Shown here: positions 1 through 9,451 of the stretch, piece after piece
Position numbering within the stretch: the first letter of the stretch is position 1
How the letters are laid out: each line of letters opens with the position of its first letter
Assembly (NCBI RefSeq): GCF_008011855.1
Contig: NZ_VOUX01000033.1
Coordinates: 682,001 to 746,000 of the forward strand
DNA: 64,000 nucleotides
From: Serratia bockelmannii
GTDB taxonomy: Bacteria > Pseudomonadota > Gammaproteobacteria > Enterobacterales > Enterobacteriaceae
Reading direction: 5' to 3'
Made by a program: the position numbers and the translations under genes
Notes under the pieces: generated by a model
Told to the model about the DNA's origin: nothing
What the model saw: the letters and a program-made list of their open reading frames with translations, nothing else
The model's database searches: none

Positions 1-15
1 CGCATTATTTTTCAT
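1..15 (-). CDS. First codons of the gene after wza (probable Wzb-type phosphatase), truncated by window edge
   Basis: Only five codons (M K N N A) are present, reading off the left edge on the minus strand. The ATG lies 27 bases beyond the wza stop and has an AAGGA ribosome binding site seven bases upstream. In most Wza loci the next gene encodes the low-molecular-weight tyrosine phosphatase Wzb, which acts on the Wzc autokinase; that identity is inferred from position only, since five residues cannot show a domain. Confidence 0.45.
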
Positions 16-42
16 CTTCTGTTCCTTATTCACCCTGCGGAG

Positions 43-1176
43 TTACCAGTTGCGCACGCGCAAGGTCGCCTCGCTGAGATCGTTAAAGCTGCTGATGGTC
101 GGCACCAGCTGGCTGATCAAACGGTTCCAGCGCGCGACCGGCGCCGCAGTGACGTACACGACGTCGTAAGGTTGCAGCTGAAATTCAGCGCCCATCGCCA
201 GCGCGCTGGCGTCGGAGAGATCGAACTGATACAGCGTCGCCAGTCGCTGCGGTGTTTTACCGCCGCTCGGCCGGATCACGAACACCCCGGTCGCATCCGC
301 CACCGTCTGGCTGATCCCTTCGGAAGATCCGAGGGCCTCGGTCAGGGTCATGCCGCTGCGATCCATCTTCAGCGTCGCTTGCTTGCCCACCTCGCCCATC
401 ACGAACACTTTCAATTCGTCATTGCGCGGGATGTAGAGGATGTCGCCCGGCTGCAGCAGCGCGTTCTGGCTGATGTCGCCGCGCTGCATCAGCGCCTGCA
501 ACGAGATAGCCCGCTCTTTGCCCTGATGGGTCAGCACCACGTTGCGCCAATCGGCGTTGTCCGTCAGGCCGCCGGCGGCGTTAATCGCATCCAGAATGGT
601 CAACGGCACGTTGGTGATCGCCTGTTGGCCGGAGGTTTTCACTTCGCCGGTCACGTAAGCCTTCTGCGAACGGAAAGCGGCAATACTGACGTCTACCTGA
701 GGGCTTTCCACATACTGCGCCAGACGGCCGGCGATCAGGCTGCGCACTTCGGTGACGGTCTTGCCCACCACCGCCACTCGCCCGATATAGGGATAAAAAA
801 TCGTGCCATCCGCATGCACCCAGTTGCCGGTGTCGCTGGCGCTGCGGTATTGCCCGGCCGGCGTGGTCAACTCGGGGTGATCCCAGACGGTGACGTTCAA
901 CACGTCACCGACGCCGATACGGTATTGATAGCTCTGCAATCGCTGATCCAGCGCCGGGTTCGGCCGGGCGACCGGTTCTACGCGCCGCATTTTCTGCAGC
1001 AGCATCGGCGACATGCGATAAACCTGTACCTGGTCATTCAAATCGAAATCGTCGTCCTGTTGCACGACGATGGCTTTTCCGCTGGTCGGTAAATGTGAAC
1101 CGGGAACCACCGTACATCCACTCAACAGCGCGGAGGTGAAGGCCAATGGCATCAAAAGAGGCAAATGAAAATTCAT
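43..1176 (-). CDS. wza: Polysaccharide export outer-membrane lipoprotein Wza
   Basis: Outer-membrane translocon for capsular or colanic-acid-type polysaccharide; the family forms an octamer that passes the polymer across the periplasm and outer membrane. The 377-residue product (E. coli Wza is about 379) has a lipoprotein signal ending in the lipobox LLSGC, with Cys21 as the lipidation site. Polysaccharide-export and SLBB domains follow, with long stretches recognisably Wza ([57 protein letters not shown]). The gene starts 45 bases after the WecA-like gene and precedes a probable wzb, so it is the second cistron of an RfaH-type operon. The ribosome binding site is weak. The gene is intact and identification is firm. 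Confidence 0.95.
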   Translation of the reverse strand: MNFHLPLLMPLAFTSALLSGCTVVPGSHLPTSGKAIVVQQDDDFDLNDQVQVYRMSPMLLQKMRRVEPVARPNPALDQRLQSYQYRIGVGDVLNVTVWDHPELTTPAGQYRSASDTGNWVHADGTIFYPYIGRVAVVGKTVTEVRSLIAGRLAQYVESPQVDVSIAAFRSQKAYVTGEVKTSGQQAITNVPLTILDAINAAGGLTDNADWRNVVLTHQGKERAISLQALMQRGDISQNALLQPGDILYIPRNDELKVFVMGEVGKQATLKMDRSGMTLTEALGSSEGISQTVADATGVFVIRPSGGKTPQRLATLYQFDLSDASALAMGAEFQLQPYDVVYVTAAPVARWNRLISQLVPTISSFNDLSEATLRVRNW

Positions 1177-1221
1177 GGAAGTACCGTGATAAACGGGCTG
1201 CTGCCGCAGCCCGTGAGGGGA

Positions 1222-2271
1222 TTAACGGCCGACGGTCGGATTATCGCTGAACACCGTCGCCTGACGCGGTTCGCGCAACATGACGAAATAACCGCAAAAA
1301 CAGAACAGAAACGCCACCAACATTTGGCTTTCCTGCAGCTGCAACACTTCACTGCAAATGCCAATGCAGGCCAACGTCACCGCCAGCATGGTGCTCATCG
1401 CCAGCGCCTGACGCGCATTGAGCCCACGACGCATCAGAATATGGTGCAAATGATCGCGGCCCGCTTTGAAGGGGCTTTGGCGACGCAACAGGCGACGCAC
1501 CATCACAGTCACCATGTCCATCAGAGGAATGGCGATCAGCCACAGCGCGGTGACCGGACGCATTACCGCCTGTGGCCCCTGCGTCGCCAGCAACACCAGC
1601 CACAGCACGCTGAAGCCGATCACCATGCTGCCGGCGTCCCCCATAAAGATCTTGTTGCGCGCGCCGAACAGGCTCAGGTTGAACAACAGATAGGCCGCCA
1701 GCGCGACGATCAGGCCCAGGCACCACAGCGCCAGATCTTCCCTGCCGCCCAATCCGAACACGATAGCCAACGCGACGAAGGTCACGCAGGACAAGGCGCC
1801 CAGTTGCCCATCGATGCCATCCACCATGTTGTAGGCGTTGATCGCTCCCCATACCGCCAGCGGCGTGAGCAGCAACGCGCCATAACCGAGCATCACTTCC
1901 TGATGCCCCCAAACATAGCCCAATGAGGAAAGCTGCATCCCTGCCGCCAGCATCATCGCCAGCGCGATCCCTCCCTGCACCATGACGCGTGGCGCCACGG
2001 GCAGATCAAAGCGGTCATCCAGCACGCCCAACACCACCAGCGCCGTAATGCACAGCAGATAGACGGTGCTGTCAGGCAGCCAGGCGGGTTGCCACAGCGT
2101 CATCAGCATCAGCGTCAGGTACACGGCGATACCGCCGACCAGCGGAATGTGTCCCAGATGTTGCTTACGCGCATTGGGCTTATCCACTAATCCCACCGTT
2201 AAGGCGGCCCGGCGGGCAATAAGGACCCACGCTACCGCCAGCACAAATATCACGCTCAGTTGATATAACAT
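1222..2271 (-). CDS. WecA-like undecaprenyl-phosphate sugar-1-phosphate transferase
   Basis: Integral membrane enzyme of the polyprenyl-phosphate N-acetylhexosamine-1-phosphate transferase family (WecA, MraY, WbpL). It links the first sugar phosphate to undecaprenyl phosphate to start a glycan repeat unit. About ten hydrophobic segments are visible in 349 residues. Family motifs are present: LDDRFD (Mg-binding aspartates), NMVDGIDG, FMGDAGS, and the HLHH loop in GRDHLHHILMRRG. The start has a strong GGAGG four bases upstream and lies just after the JUMPStart element, so this is the first gene of the export operon. A separate wecA normally sits in the enterobacterial common antigen cluster, so this is probably a locus-specific paralogue and no symbol is given. 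Its exact sugar substrate cannot be read from sequence. Confidence 0.88.
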   Translation of the reverse strand: MLYQLSVIFVLAVAWVLIARRAALTVGLVDKPNARKQHLGHIPLVGGIAVYLTLMLMTLWQPAWLPDSTVYLLCITALVVLGVLDDRFDLPVAPRVMVQGGIALAMMLAAGMQLSSLGYVWGHQEVMLGYGALLLTPLAVWGAINAYNMVDGIDGQLGALSCVTFVALAIVFGLGGREDLALWCLGLIVALAAYLLFNLSLFGARNKIFMGDAGSMVIGFSVLWLVLLATQGPQAVMRPVTALWLIAIPLMDMVTVMVRRLLRRQSPFKAGRDHLHHILMRRGLNARQALAMSTMLAVTLACIGICSEVLQLQESQMLVAFLFCFCGYFVMLREPRQATVFSDNPTVGR

Positions 2272-2290
2272 CGTTCCTCCAGCGAATAAG

Positions 2291-2326
2291 CACGCTACCG
2301 CCCTTGAGTTACAGCTCCCAATGCGC
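2291..2326 (-). promoter_or_regulatory. JUMPStart / ops element (RfaH recruitment site)
   Basis: Read on the minus strand, the segment ends in GGCGGTAGCGTG (complement of 2291-2302), the ops core. It is preceded by GGGAGCTGTAACTCAAG, matching the rest of the JUMPStart consensus found before O-antigen, capsule and LPS-core operons. It lies 20 bases upstream of the WecA-like start. RfaH binding to ops in paused transcription complexes prevents polarity over long operons (established for the family). That it acts on the operon starting here is inferred from position. Confidence 0.9.
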
Positions 2327-2445
2327 TATTAACAAAAACAAAATTGATCCTGCCAGGATATAAGTCAGCATGAATTAATCCTGAAAAATACAGATTTATC
2401 CGCTTGTCGGCGGAAATAAGTAAATAACGTCAGCGTGCGGTTAAG

Positions 2446-3408
2446 TTATCTATCAGAAAACTCATGTTTAATGGTTCTTTCGATTGCCGAATCAAGTTCA
2501 ACCGGCGCCACGAAATTATTTTGCACATTACTTTTAAATTGCGTTCTGGCGCAGAATTTCTGCACTCTGACGCGACTGATTGGGAATTTTTTACGACTTA
2601 TTTTACTCACGACATCCAATGCGGTCGCCCCGCATATTCCCACCACATAAGGAATGCGAATCGTCTTATTTTCTCTGCCCAGCGAGGAGGAAATAACGTC
2701 GACCAATTGATTCATCGTAAAGTCCGGTTTATCGACGTAGTTGCTGACCTGATAACTTGACTGCTGGTCCAACGCATGCTCCAGCCGCGCGGCAATATTT
2801 TCAACGTAAGCCATCGACTTCATATTATTGCCACTGCCAATCATCACGAATCGGCCGCTGGCGATCTGGCGGAACAGGTTATACACATTGCCGCGGTTGC
2901 CTTCACCGAATACCACCGTCGGGCGAATGATGGTCAATTTGTTGGCGCTATCCGCCTTGCGCCACGCTTCATAAACGTATTCCGCTTCGAGCTTGGATTT
3001 GCCGTAATGATTGAAAGGATCGAAACGCCCTCCTTCATCGGTTTCCTGCTCGACGAACCCATAAACGGCAACCGAGGAAGTGAAAATGACTTGGTGGATA
3101 TTCAACGCGGAGGCGGTCATGCAGACATGCCGTGCACCTTCTACATTGACCTGATAATAGAGCGAAATGGGATCGACGTTGTCCTGATGTTCCGCCGCCA
3201 GATTAATGATGGCGTCGCAGCCCGCCAGCGGCTCTTGCAGGGTCTCGGGTTGCGTCACGTCGCCATACTGATAGAGCGCCGGAAAATGTGCGCTAGGTTG
3301 TTTATCAACGATGACCAACGTCAGATCATCGCGCACACTGAGACGTTTCGCCAGGCGTGTTCCGATAAAACCGGAACCCCCGATAATAGCTACTTTACGC
3401 TTATCCAT
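2446..3408 (-). CDS. NAD(P)-dependent sugar epimerase/dehydratase (extended SDR)
   Basis: Likely cytoplasmic nucleotide-sugar epimerase or reductase of the extended short-chain dehydrogenase family. The N-terminus has the Rossmann motif GGSGFIG (about residues 10-16). The active-site triad is visible as the serine in TSSVAVYG and the YxxxK of YGKSK. The length of 320 residues is normal. It lies upstream of the JUMPStart element in the same direction, so it probably has its own promoter, and its context suggests a role in making a precursor for the polysaccharide locus. The C-terminal third is AT-rich compared with neighbours and unlike GalE. Homologues of this gene beside capsule loci are often annotated as UDP-glucose 4-epimerase or NAD epimerase; the substrate is unknown. 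Confidence 0.8.
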   Translation of the reverse strand: MDKRKVAIIGGSGFIGTRLAKRLSVRDDLTLVIVDKQPSAHFPALYQYGDVTQPETLQEPLAGCDAIINLAAEHQDNVDPISLYYQVNVEGARHVCMTASALNIHQVIFTSSVAVYGFVEQETDEGGRFDPFNHYGKSKLEAEYVYEAWRKADSANKLTIIRPTVVFGEGNRGNVYNLFRQIASGRFVMIGSGNNMKSMAYVENIAARLEHALDQQSSYQVSNYVDKPDFTMNQLVDVISSSLGRENKTIRIPYVVGICGATALDVVSKISRKKFPISRVRVQKFCARTQFKSNVQNNFVAPVELDSAIERTIKHEFSDR

Positions 3409-3588
3409 AATTTGTCACTCAGCAGGTTCTCATTATTCCTGTCACCTCGATGGAAACAGGACGCTAATATGCGTTAGGTAATGAGTTCCAGACTGGACAA
3501 ATCGAACCCGGCTTTCAAATAACAAATAATGAAATAAAATATTTCATCAAATGTAAAATTATCGCTAAAGATAAAACCTCATTTAGCA

Positions 3589-4488
3589 CTAATTTTTAAC
3601 ATCGTAAGAAACTTGATATTGCAAGGTTTTATTCGGCAATATGAGATTAATCCGACCTTTACCCGACGTAGAAGAGGTCTCATATTTTACCGGTAATTTA
3701 AGCTGCCCCTGCTTAGGGTCGACACATTCGATGGTCGCCTGCTCCATGCTCTCCCCCTGGTACAGGCAGAACAGGGTTTGTGGGCTGTTGGTATGGGGGT
3801 TATTCAACGTCAGCGTCAACACGACGCGCGTATTGTTCTGAATATCATTGATCACCGGCGGGCGAGTTTGGTTGCCGAGCACATATGAAAAATGTGAAAT
3901 AACCAGCAAAGAAGCAAATGCCGTCAGGTATTTCACTACGCGACTGGCGGGCATGCTGAAAAATCGGCGCACCGTCGCCGACTTTTTATCACGAGTGGGT
4001 TCCTGGGAGGGTTCTACCGTTGCAACAGGCGCTGCAACAAGCGTCGTTTTACGCGGCTTATCTATTTTTTCATCGTGTGCCTCAGGGGACTCACTTTCAC
4101 TTTCAGAAAGTTCCGCTTGAATATTAACGCCAATATCCTCACCGCCATTTAATATATCATCATCAGCGTAGTCTTCATCCTCGGATATAAAGTGAAATGC
4201 CGCTTGATTTTCCACCTTGTAACCCAGCCGAGGAATGGTTCTGATAAGCGTATGTTCCGAGTCGCTGATTTTTTGGCGAATAGATTTAATTGTTTGATTT
4301 ATCGTTGAATCTGAGCAGTAAGTTCCTTTCCAGATATTTTCTATAATTTCCGTTCGGGTTACCAGTTCTGGTGATCTGGCGACAAGCAGCGAAAGAATTT
4401 GATACTCCTTCCAACGCAGACGAAATTTCTCCCCGGCAGGAGTCAGAACATCGAGATTCCTAATCTTTATTCTTCTATCAAGATTCAC
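3589..4488 (-). CDS. CadC/ToxR-like membrane-anchored winged-helix regulator
   Basis: Probable one-component transcription activator: a cytoplasmic OmpR-type winged-helix domain (about residues 10-100, with LRWKEYQILSLLV and STINQTIKSIRQKI recognition-helix-like sequence and the GYKV wing), an acidic serine-rich linker, one membrane segment near residues 182-200 and a periplasmic tail of roughly 95 residues. I start it at a GTG (4488) with AGGA eight bases upstream, which puts the DNA-binding domain at the N-terminus as in CadC. A TTG at 4539 would add 17 residues with no good binding site. The gene is AT-rich relative to the rest of the window. The signal sensed and the target genes are unknown; the adjacent polysaccharide genes are candidates. 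Confidence 0.8.
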   Translation of the reverse strand: MNLDRRIKIRNLDVLTPAGEKFRLRWKEYQILSLLVARSPELVTRTEIIENIWKGTYCSDSTINQTIKSIRQKISDSEHTLIRTIPRLGYKVENQAAFHFISEDEDYADDDILNGGEDIGVNIQAELSESESESPEAHDEKIDKPRKTTLVAAPVATVEPSQEPTRDKKSATVRRFFSMPASRVVKYLTAFASLLVISHFSYVLGNQTRPPVINDIQNNTRVVLTLTLNNPHTNSPQTLFCLYQGESMEQATIECVDPKQGQLKLPVKYETSSTSGKGRINLILPNKTLQYQVSYDVKN

Positions 4489-5218
4489 TTTTAATTTCCT
4501 TAGCGTGCCTGTCCTGCACACTTTGTATAGAAATATCAAAAAATGTTCAAGAAATTAAATGTAAACTCAACAGGTTGCATTCATCGGATATTGGCCTTTA
4601 TAAAAATTTTCTGATTTCATTTTTTACATTAGGCCTTATTAAGGATGTTCCGTTTATCCAAATGACTCTTTTTCCCTGTTGGCAACATGGATTTCCTTCA
4701 TGACTACCGTAAAGTTCAAATGATCACCTCATTGATTTAAAAAGAAAAAAATAACAACCCTGTTCAGTTGTTAACCGAATGAAATTGTGAAATTTCATTC
4801 TTCTCCGTGAGTTCATTGTGTTTTTCCACCTAATGGGATTGTCAGATAGACTACAAAAAGCCGGAAAAAACAGAATGAGAGTTATCTGATTTAACCCTGT
4901 CACACATTCCACACGGCGCGTGCAGCATCTAAGACAAAACCCTATTGCTGATTTTATAACAATCGCACTAATTATGCCTTACCCTCCCAGAAATTTCATT
5001 TAACCTGCGGGAAAGACATTAATCTTTTAATGTAAGAATACTCTCAACAAAACGAAAAAACCGTGCAAATAATATAATACGCTTGGGAGAAGACATTCCC
5101 ATATTGAGAGATATAACTATAAAAAAAGAAAAAAACGGCAAGCGGAGATGAGAATTTTACCTAAAGGCAGAAAATTTCACTGAGAGAGCGAGGAGAGATG
5201 ACTCGGAATGAGCGAAAT
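4489..5218. other. AT-rich intergenic region, about 730 bases
   Basis: No credible protein gene. Open frames on either strand are short, with composition unlike neighbouring genes. It contains the regulator's upstream region and two stem-loops with a U-tract (separate entry) that suggest a small transcript on the minus strand. Confidence 0.6.
4739..4800 (-). ncRNA. Candidate small-RNA 3' end: tandem stem-loops plus U-tract
   Basis: Read on the minus strand: a perfect 9-base stem (4792-4800 with 4777-4785, six-base loop), then a second stem AACAAC/GTTGTT (4767-4772 with 4753-4758), then a run containing seven and five Ts (complement of 4739-4751). No gene lies on this strand between here and the narK terminator at 5219, so the terminator would belong to a non-coding or very small transcript. 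The 5' end is not identifiable. The only frame through it is about 20-60 codons and looks non-coding. Confidence 0.4.
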
Positions 5219-5240
5219 ATCCCTCCCCTGTCGGGAGGGA
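5219..5240 (-). terminator. Probable narK terminator
   Basis: GC-rich inverted repeat (CCCTCCC, five-base loop, GGGAGGG) 20 bases after the narK stop, followed on the minus strand by TATTT. The U-tract is short, so termination may be incomplete. Confidence 0.55.
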
Positions 5241-5260
5241 TTGAGAAAATCGTTTGATAC

Positions 5261-6655
5261 TCAGGCCTTTTTCTTGCGGCCATACACCACCCAAGTGATG
5301 ACCACACACAAGATATAGAACACCAGGAATACTTTCATTGCCCCCGCCGGGGAACCGGTCAGCGCCAGCGAAGTGCCGAATGCCTGGGGAATGAAGAAGC
5401 CGCCTGCGGCACCGATCGCCGAGATAAAACCCAATGCGGCGGCGGAGTCCGTCACCGCTTCACGCTGCGCGCTCTCGTCGCTGCCGCCGGCCGCTTTCAC
5501 GCGATCGACAGTGATTTTACGGAAAATGACGGCGATCATTTGGAAAGTCGACCCGCTGCCCAGCCCCGCCGTGAGAAACAGCACCATAAAGATACCGTAG
5601 AAGGCGATGAACGAACCGCCCTCACCCGCCATCGGCAAGGTCAGGAACAACAGCGCGGCGAACACGGCCATCACTACAAAGTTGATCAACGTCACCCGCA
5701 CGCCGCCGAAACGGTCAGACAGCGCGCCGCCGACTGGCCGTGCCAGCGCACCGAGGAATGGCCCAAAGAAGGCGTAATGCAGGATCACTACGTCCGGAAA
5801 TTGCGTCTTCGACAGCATGGCGAAACCGGCGGAGAAACCGATGAAAGAACCAAAGGTCGCGAGGTACAGCAAACTCAGCATCCATAAATGCCCACGCTTG
5901 AGCACCGGCAGTTGCTGGCGCAGCGATGCCTTGGCCGCGGCCAGATCGTTCATGCCGAACCAGGCCGCCAGGGTGGCAACCAGCAGGAACGGTACCCAGA
6001 TCCAGGCGGCGTTTTCCAGCCACAGCTGCCCCCCCTCTGCCTGATTTTGCGCCGTGCCGCCAAACAGGCCAAACAGGCTGAAAGAAATCGCCAGCGGCGC
6101 GACCAGTTGCATGACGCTGACGCCCAGATTTCCCAGACCGCCGTTGAGCCCCAACGCACCGCCCTGACGCGCTTTCGGGAAGAAGAAGCTGATATTGGCC
6201 ATGCTGGAGGCAAAGTTCGCGCCGGCGAAACCGCACAGCAGGGAAATAATGACGAACACGCTGTACGGCGTGCTGCTGTCCTGCACCGCGAACCCCAGCC
6301 ACAGGCACGGCACCAGCAGGAAGCAGGTGCTGATGGCGGTCCAGCGACGGCCACCAAACAGCGGGATCACGAAGGAATACGGCACGCGTAAAATAGCGCC
6401 CGAGACCGACGGCAGCGCGGTCAACAGGAACAGTTGGTCGGTGGTGAAGTTGAAACCGACCTTGTTCAGGTTGACCGCAACGGCGCTGAACAGCATCCAG
6501 ACGCAGAAGGCCAGCAGCAGGCAGGGAATGGAAATCCACAGGTTGCGGGTGGCGATGCGATGGCCACGCTGCTGCCAAAAGGCGCTGTCTTCAGGACGCC
6601 AGTCCTGAATCAGCGCACCGGTTTTCTTTGATGAAGGCGTTGCAAGTTGCGACAT
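5261..6655 (-). CDS. narK: Nitrate/nitrite antiporter NarK
   Basis: Inner-membrane major-facilitator transporter that exchanges nitrate and nitrite for anaerobic respiration. The product has 464 residues (E. coli NarK 463) with about twelve membrane segments. The two glycine-rich nitrate-signature motifs are present (ALGLNGGLGNLGVSVMQ and LTAGLGSGSTFQMIAVIF), as is the substrate-binding arginine region ILRVPYSF. I chose ATG 6655 with TGAGG five bases upstream over a GTG 15 bases earlier; this gives the family length. It is divergent from narXL, and a perfect FNR site sits 60 bases upstream, fitting anaerobic, nitrate-responsive expression. NarU is a possible alternative name, but the narXL context favours NarK. 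Confidence 0.95.
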   Translation of the reverse strand: MSQLATPSSKKTGALIQDWRPEDSAFWQQRGHRIATRNLWISIPCLLLAFCVWMLFSAVAVNLNKVGFNFTTDQLFLLTALPSVSGAILRVPYSFVIPLFGGRRWTAISTCFLLVPCLWLGFAVQDSSTPYSVFVIISLLCGFAGANFASSMANISFFFPKARQGGALGLNGGLGNLGVSVMQLVAPLAISFSLFGLFGGTAQNQAEGGQLWLENAAWIWVPFLLVATLAAWFGMNDLAAAKASLRQQLPVLKRGHLWMLSLLYLATFGSFIGFSAGFAMLSKTQFPDVVILHYAFFGPFLGALARPVGGALSDRFGGVRVTLINFVVMAVFAALLFLTLPMAGEGGSFIAFYGIFMVLFLTAGLGSGSTFQMIAVIFRKITVDRVKAAGGSDESAQREAVTDSAAALGFISAIGAAGGFFIPQAFGTSLALTGSPAGAMKVFLVFYILCVVITWVVYGRKKKA

Positions 6656-7005
6656 AAAAACCTCAGACACGGGGGATCATTCCGCACACCCTAGGGGGCG
6701 GCCCCGGCGGCAAAGTTGATGTATATCAACCCGAATGCAAGTAGTTGGCGGCACAAATAGCGCCTTCATCCCCTTAGGGGTACACCTCGAATAAAAATTA
6801 AATCACTTTTAATCAATGCATTAGAAAGCATCACTCCGTCATTTTTACCGCTTCACCGTCCTGCTGGAAACTAATGGGTACTTCATTCGAGGTATGGGGT
6901 TATGCTCAGGGATAATCAAAAATACGGCTGAATCGTTACTTATTTACCTCGTCGCCGCCTTCGCCCCTGAGCTTCAGCGGCGCCAAATGCCAGGAACCCG
7001 CGCTT
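6656..7005. promoter_or_regulatory. narK-narX divergent control region
   Basis: A 350-base region between the two starts. Besides the FNR palindrome it holds NarL-heptamer-like words: AGGGGTA (6776-6782, inverse of TACCCCT) and ATGGGTA (6874-6880, inverse of TACCCAT), matching the TACYYMT consensus. Their spacing does not form the classical 7-2-7 pair, so which of them bind NarL is uncertain. Confidence 0.6.
6716..6729. promoter_or_regulatory. FNR box
   Basis: TTGATGTATATCAA is a perfect match to the FNR consensus TTGAT-N4-ATCAA. It is centred about 67 bases upstream of the narK start codon, compatible with a class II activator position for narK (promoter elements themselves not resolved). 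Confidence 0.9.
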
Positions 7006-8790
7006 ATGAAACGCCTGTTGGCCCCGCTTTCGATCGTGAATCAGGTCGCCCTGCTGATGTTGCTGTCGGGCATTCTGGGCGTGGCCGGCATGGGGATTTC
7101 CGCCTGGATGTCGCAAAGCATTCAGGGCAACGCGCATGCCATCAACAAAGCCGGCTCGCTGCGTATGCAAAGCTACCGACTGCTGGCGCAGGTGCCGCTG
7201 GATGAACGGCATGAAACGTTGATCCGCGAACTGGAGCGCGACGAAAACAGCCCCGATCTGCAGCGTTCGGTGGAGCAGGAAGGGTTGACCCAACCGTTCG
7301 ACGCCTTGCGTGATTACTGGCAACAGACTCTGCAACCTCGCCTGCGCAGCGCGCAGCGCCCGGCCGATGCCGCCCCGCAGGTGGCGCACTTCGTGCAGCT
7401 GCTGGACAAGCTGGTCTCGGATATCGACAGGCAAACCGAGCGCCGCCTGCTGATGGTGACGCTGGTGCAGGCCGGCTTCATCGCGCTGACCCTGCTGCTG
7501 TTGATCGGCACCACCTGCTACCTGCGGCGCCGGTTGCTGCATCCGTGGCGGCAACTGGTGGAGATGGCCTTGGCGGTAGGCCGCGGCGATTTTAGCCGCC
7601 GCTATGCACAACGCGGCCACCAGGATGAAATGGCGTCGCTTGGCGGCGCATTGAACACCATGTCCGACGAGCTGTCGGCGACCTACAGTGGGCTGGAGCA
7701 GCGCGTGGCCGAGAAGACCGCCGACCTGCAGCAGAAAAATCAGGTGCTGAGCTTCCTCTACCGCGCCAGTCGCCAGCTGCACGCCAGCGAGCCGTTGTGC
7801 AGCCGCCTGACGCCGCTGCTCAACCAACTGCAAACCCTGACGCCGTTGCGCGCCATTCAGGTGCGGCTGTATGAAAACGACAGCCGGGAACCGCTGCTGC
7901 AGCTGAGCGGCAACCAACCGCTAAGGCCGGAGCATTGCCATAACCCGGTGTGCAGCGCCTGCCTGAACGACAGCCACCGCCAGCATCCCGACAATCCGTC
8001 GCTGAGCTGGAGCCTGAGCGACAAGCTCGGCGACTACGGCGTGATCGTGGCACAGCATGCGCCGCAGCAACCGCTGAACGATGAACATCGCCAACTGATC
8101 AATACCCTGGTGGAACAGCTGACCAGCGTGCTGGCCATCGAGCGTCAGGTCGACCACCAACAGCAGCTGATGCTGATGGAGGAGCGGGCGGCGATCGCCC
8201 GCGAGCTGCACGACTCCATCGCCCAATCGCTCTCCTGCCTGAAAATGCAGATCGCCTGTCTGCAGATGCAGGGAGAAACGCTCACTTCGGCCAGCCAGGC
8301 GCTGGTGCAACAGATGCGTGAAGAGCTGAACGGCGCCTATCGCCAGCTGCGCGAGTTGTTGACCACCTTCCGCCTGCAGCTGACCGAACCGGGCCTGCTG
8401 GCGGCGCTGCAATCGACGGTGGCGGAGTTCAATCCCAAGCTGGGCCTGACCATCAGCCTCGATTACCAGCTGGGGCCACGCACGGTTCCGGCCTATCAGG
8501 CCATTCACCTGCTGCAGATCGCCCGCGAGGCGCTCAGCAACATCCTTAAGCATGCCGCCGCCAGTGAGGTGAGCATTCAGGTCATCAATAAACGGGGCGA
8601 AGTGACCCTAAGCGTCTGCGACAACGGACGCGGCCTGCCGGCCGAGACGTCTCGCCCCGACCATTACGGCTTGATCATCATGCGCGATCGCGCCAAGAGC
8701 CTGCACGGCCGCTGCGACATTTTACCGCGCAGCGGCGGCGGCACTGAGGTGCGGGTCAGCTTCACGCCAGATAACCACGCCATCGACTAA
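7006..8790 (+). CDS. narX: Nitrate/nitrite sensor histidine kinase NarX
   Basis: Membrane sensor kinase that phosphorylates NarL in response to nitrate and nitrite. Order of parts in 594 residues: membrane segment about 12-34; periplasmic domain with the ligand-binding P-box [15 protein letters not shown] (46-60); second membrane segment about 150-170; HAMP; a central region with the cysteine cluster CHNPVCSAC typical of NarX; HisKA_3 with the phospho-acceptor His402 in [12 protein letters not shown]; and a HATPase domain with NILKHA and [12 protein letters not shown] lies ten bases before the ATG. narL starts ten bases after the stop, so the two form an operon. NarQ is the only close alternative, and linkage to narL and narK excludes it in practice. 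Confidence 0.96.
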   Translation: MKRLLAPLSIVNQVALLMLLSGILGVAGMGISAWMSQSIQGNAHAINKAGSLRMQSYRLLAQVPLDERHETLIRELERDENSPDLQRSVEQEGLTQPFDALRDYWQQTLQPRLRSAQRPADAAPQVAHFVQLLDKLVSDIDRQTERRLLMVTLVQAGFIALTLLLLIGTTCYLRRRLLHPWRQLVEMALAVGRGDFSRRYAQRGHQDEMASLGGALNTMSDELSATYSGLEQRVAEKTADLQQKNQVLSFLYRASRQLHASEPLCSRLTPLLNQLQTLTPLRAIQVRLYENDSREPLLQLSGNQPLRPEHCHNPVCSACLNDSHRQHPDNPSLSWSLSDKLGDYGVIVAQHAPQQPLNDEHRQLINTLVEQLTSVLAIERQVDHQQQLMLMEERAAIARELHDSIAQSLSCLKMQIACLQMQGETLTSASQALVQQMREELNGAYRQLRELLTTFRLQLTEPGLLAALQSTVAEFNPKLGLTISLDYQLGPRTVPAYQAIHLLQIAREALSNILKHAAASEVSIQVINKRGEVTLSVCDNGRGLPAETSRPDHYGLIIMRDRAKSLHGRCDILPRSGGGTEVRVSFTPDNHAID

Positions 8791-8800
8791 CGGAGACACC

Positions 8801-9451
8801 ATGACGACAGAAACCGCCGCCACCATCTTACTGATCGACGACCACCCGATGCTGCGCAACGGCGTAAAACAGCTGATTGGCATGGATGCTCGTCTGCAGG
8901 TCATTGCCGAAGCCAGCAACGGTGAACAAGGGGTCACGCTGGCGGAGCAGCACGATCCGGATCTGATCCTGCTCGACCTGAACATGCCCGGCATCAACGG
9001 GCTGGAAACGCTGGATCGTCTGCGCCAAACCGACCTGTCAGGGCGCATCGTGGTGTTCAGCGTGTCCAACCATGAAGATGACGTCGTCAGCGCGCTCAAA
9101 CGCGGCGCCGACGGCTATCTGTTGAAAGACATGGAGCCGGAGGATCTGCTGAAGGCGCTGCATCAGGCGGCAGCCGGGCAGATGGTACTGAGCGAAGCGC
9201 TGACGCCGATCCTCGCCGCCAGCCTGCGGGAAAACCGCCCCAGCGCCGATCGTGATATTCAGCAACTGACGCCGCGGGAACGAGATATCCTGAAGCTGAT
9301 CGCCCAAGGGCTGCCAAACAAGCTGATCGCCCGTCGCCTGACCATCACTGAAAGCACCGTCAAGGTACACGTCAAACACCTGCTGAAAAAGATGAAGCTA
9401 AAATCCCGCGTCGAGGCCGCCGTATGGGTGCTGCAGGGCAAAAACGGTTAA
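8801..9451 (+). CDS. narL: Nitrate response regulator NarL
   Basis: DNA-binding response regulator partner of NarX. In 216 residues there is a receiver domain with the acidic pair DD (13-14), phospho-acceptor Asp59 (LLDLNMPG) and Lys109, then a LuxR/FixJ-type helix-turn-helix ([41 protein letters not shown]). When phosphorylated, NarL binds TACYYMT heptamers to activate nitrate respiration genes and repress alternatives (established). Its stop codon overlaps the stop codon of the convergent ychO by three bases, so the two transcripts must be antisense to each other at their ends. Confidence 0.97.
   Translation: MTTETAATILLIDDHPMLRNGVKQLIGMDARLQVIAEASNGEQGVTLAEQHDPDLILLDLNMPGINGLETLDRLRQTDLSGRIVVFSVSNHEDDVVSALKRGADGYLLKDMEPEDLLKALHQAAAGQMVLSEALTPILAASLRENRPSADRDIQQLTPRERDILKLIAQGLPNKLIARRLTITESTVKVHVKHLLKKMKLKSRVEAAVWVLQGKNG

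Noticed and set aside
4724-4912. 62-codon minus-strand frame in the spacer before narK
   Set aside because: It runs through two stem-loops and a terminator-like U-tract, so non-coding structure is the better explanation; no family similarity.
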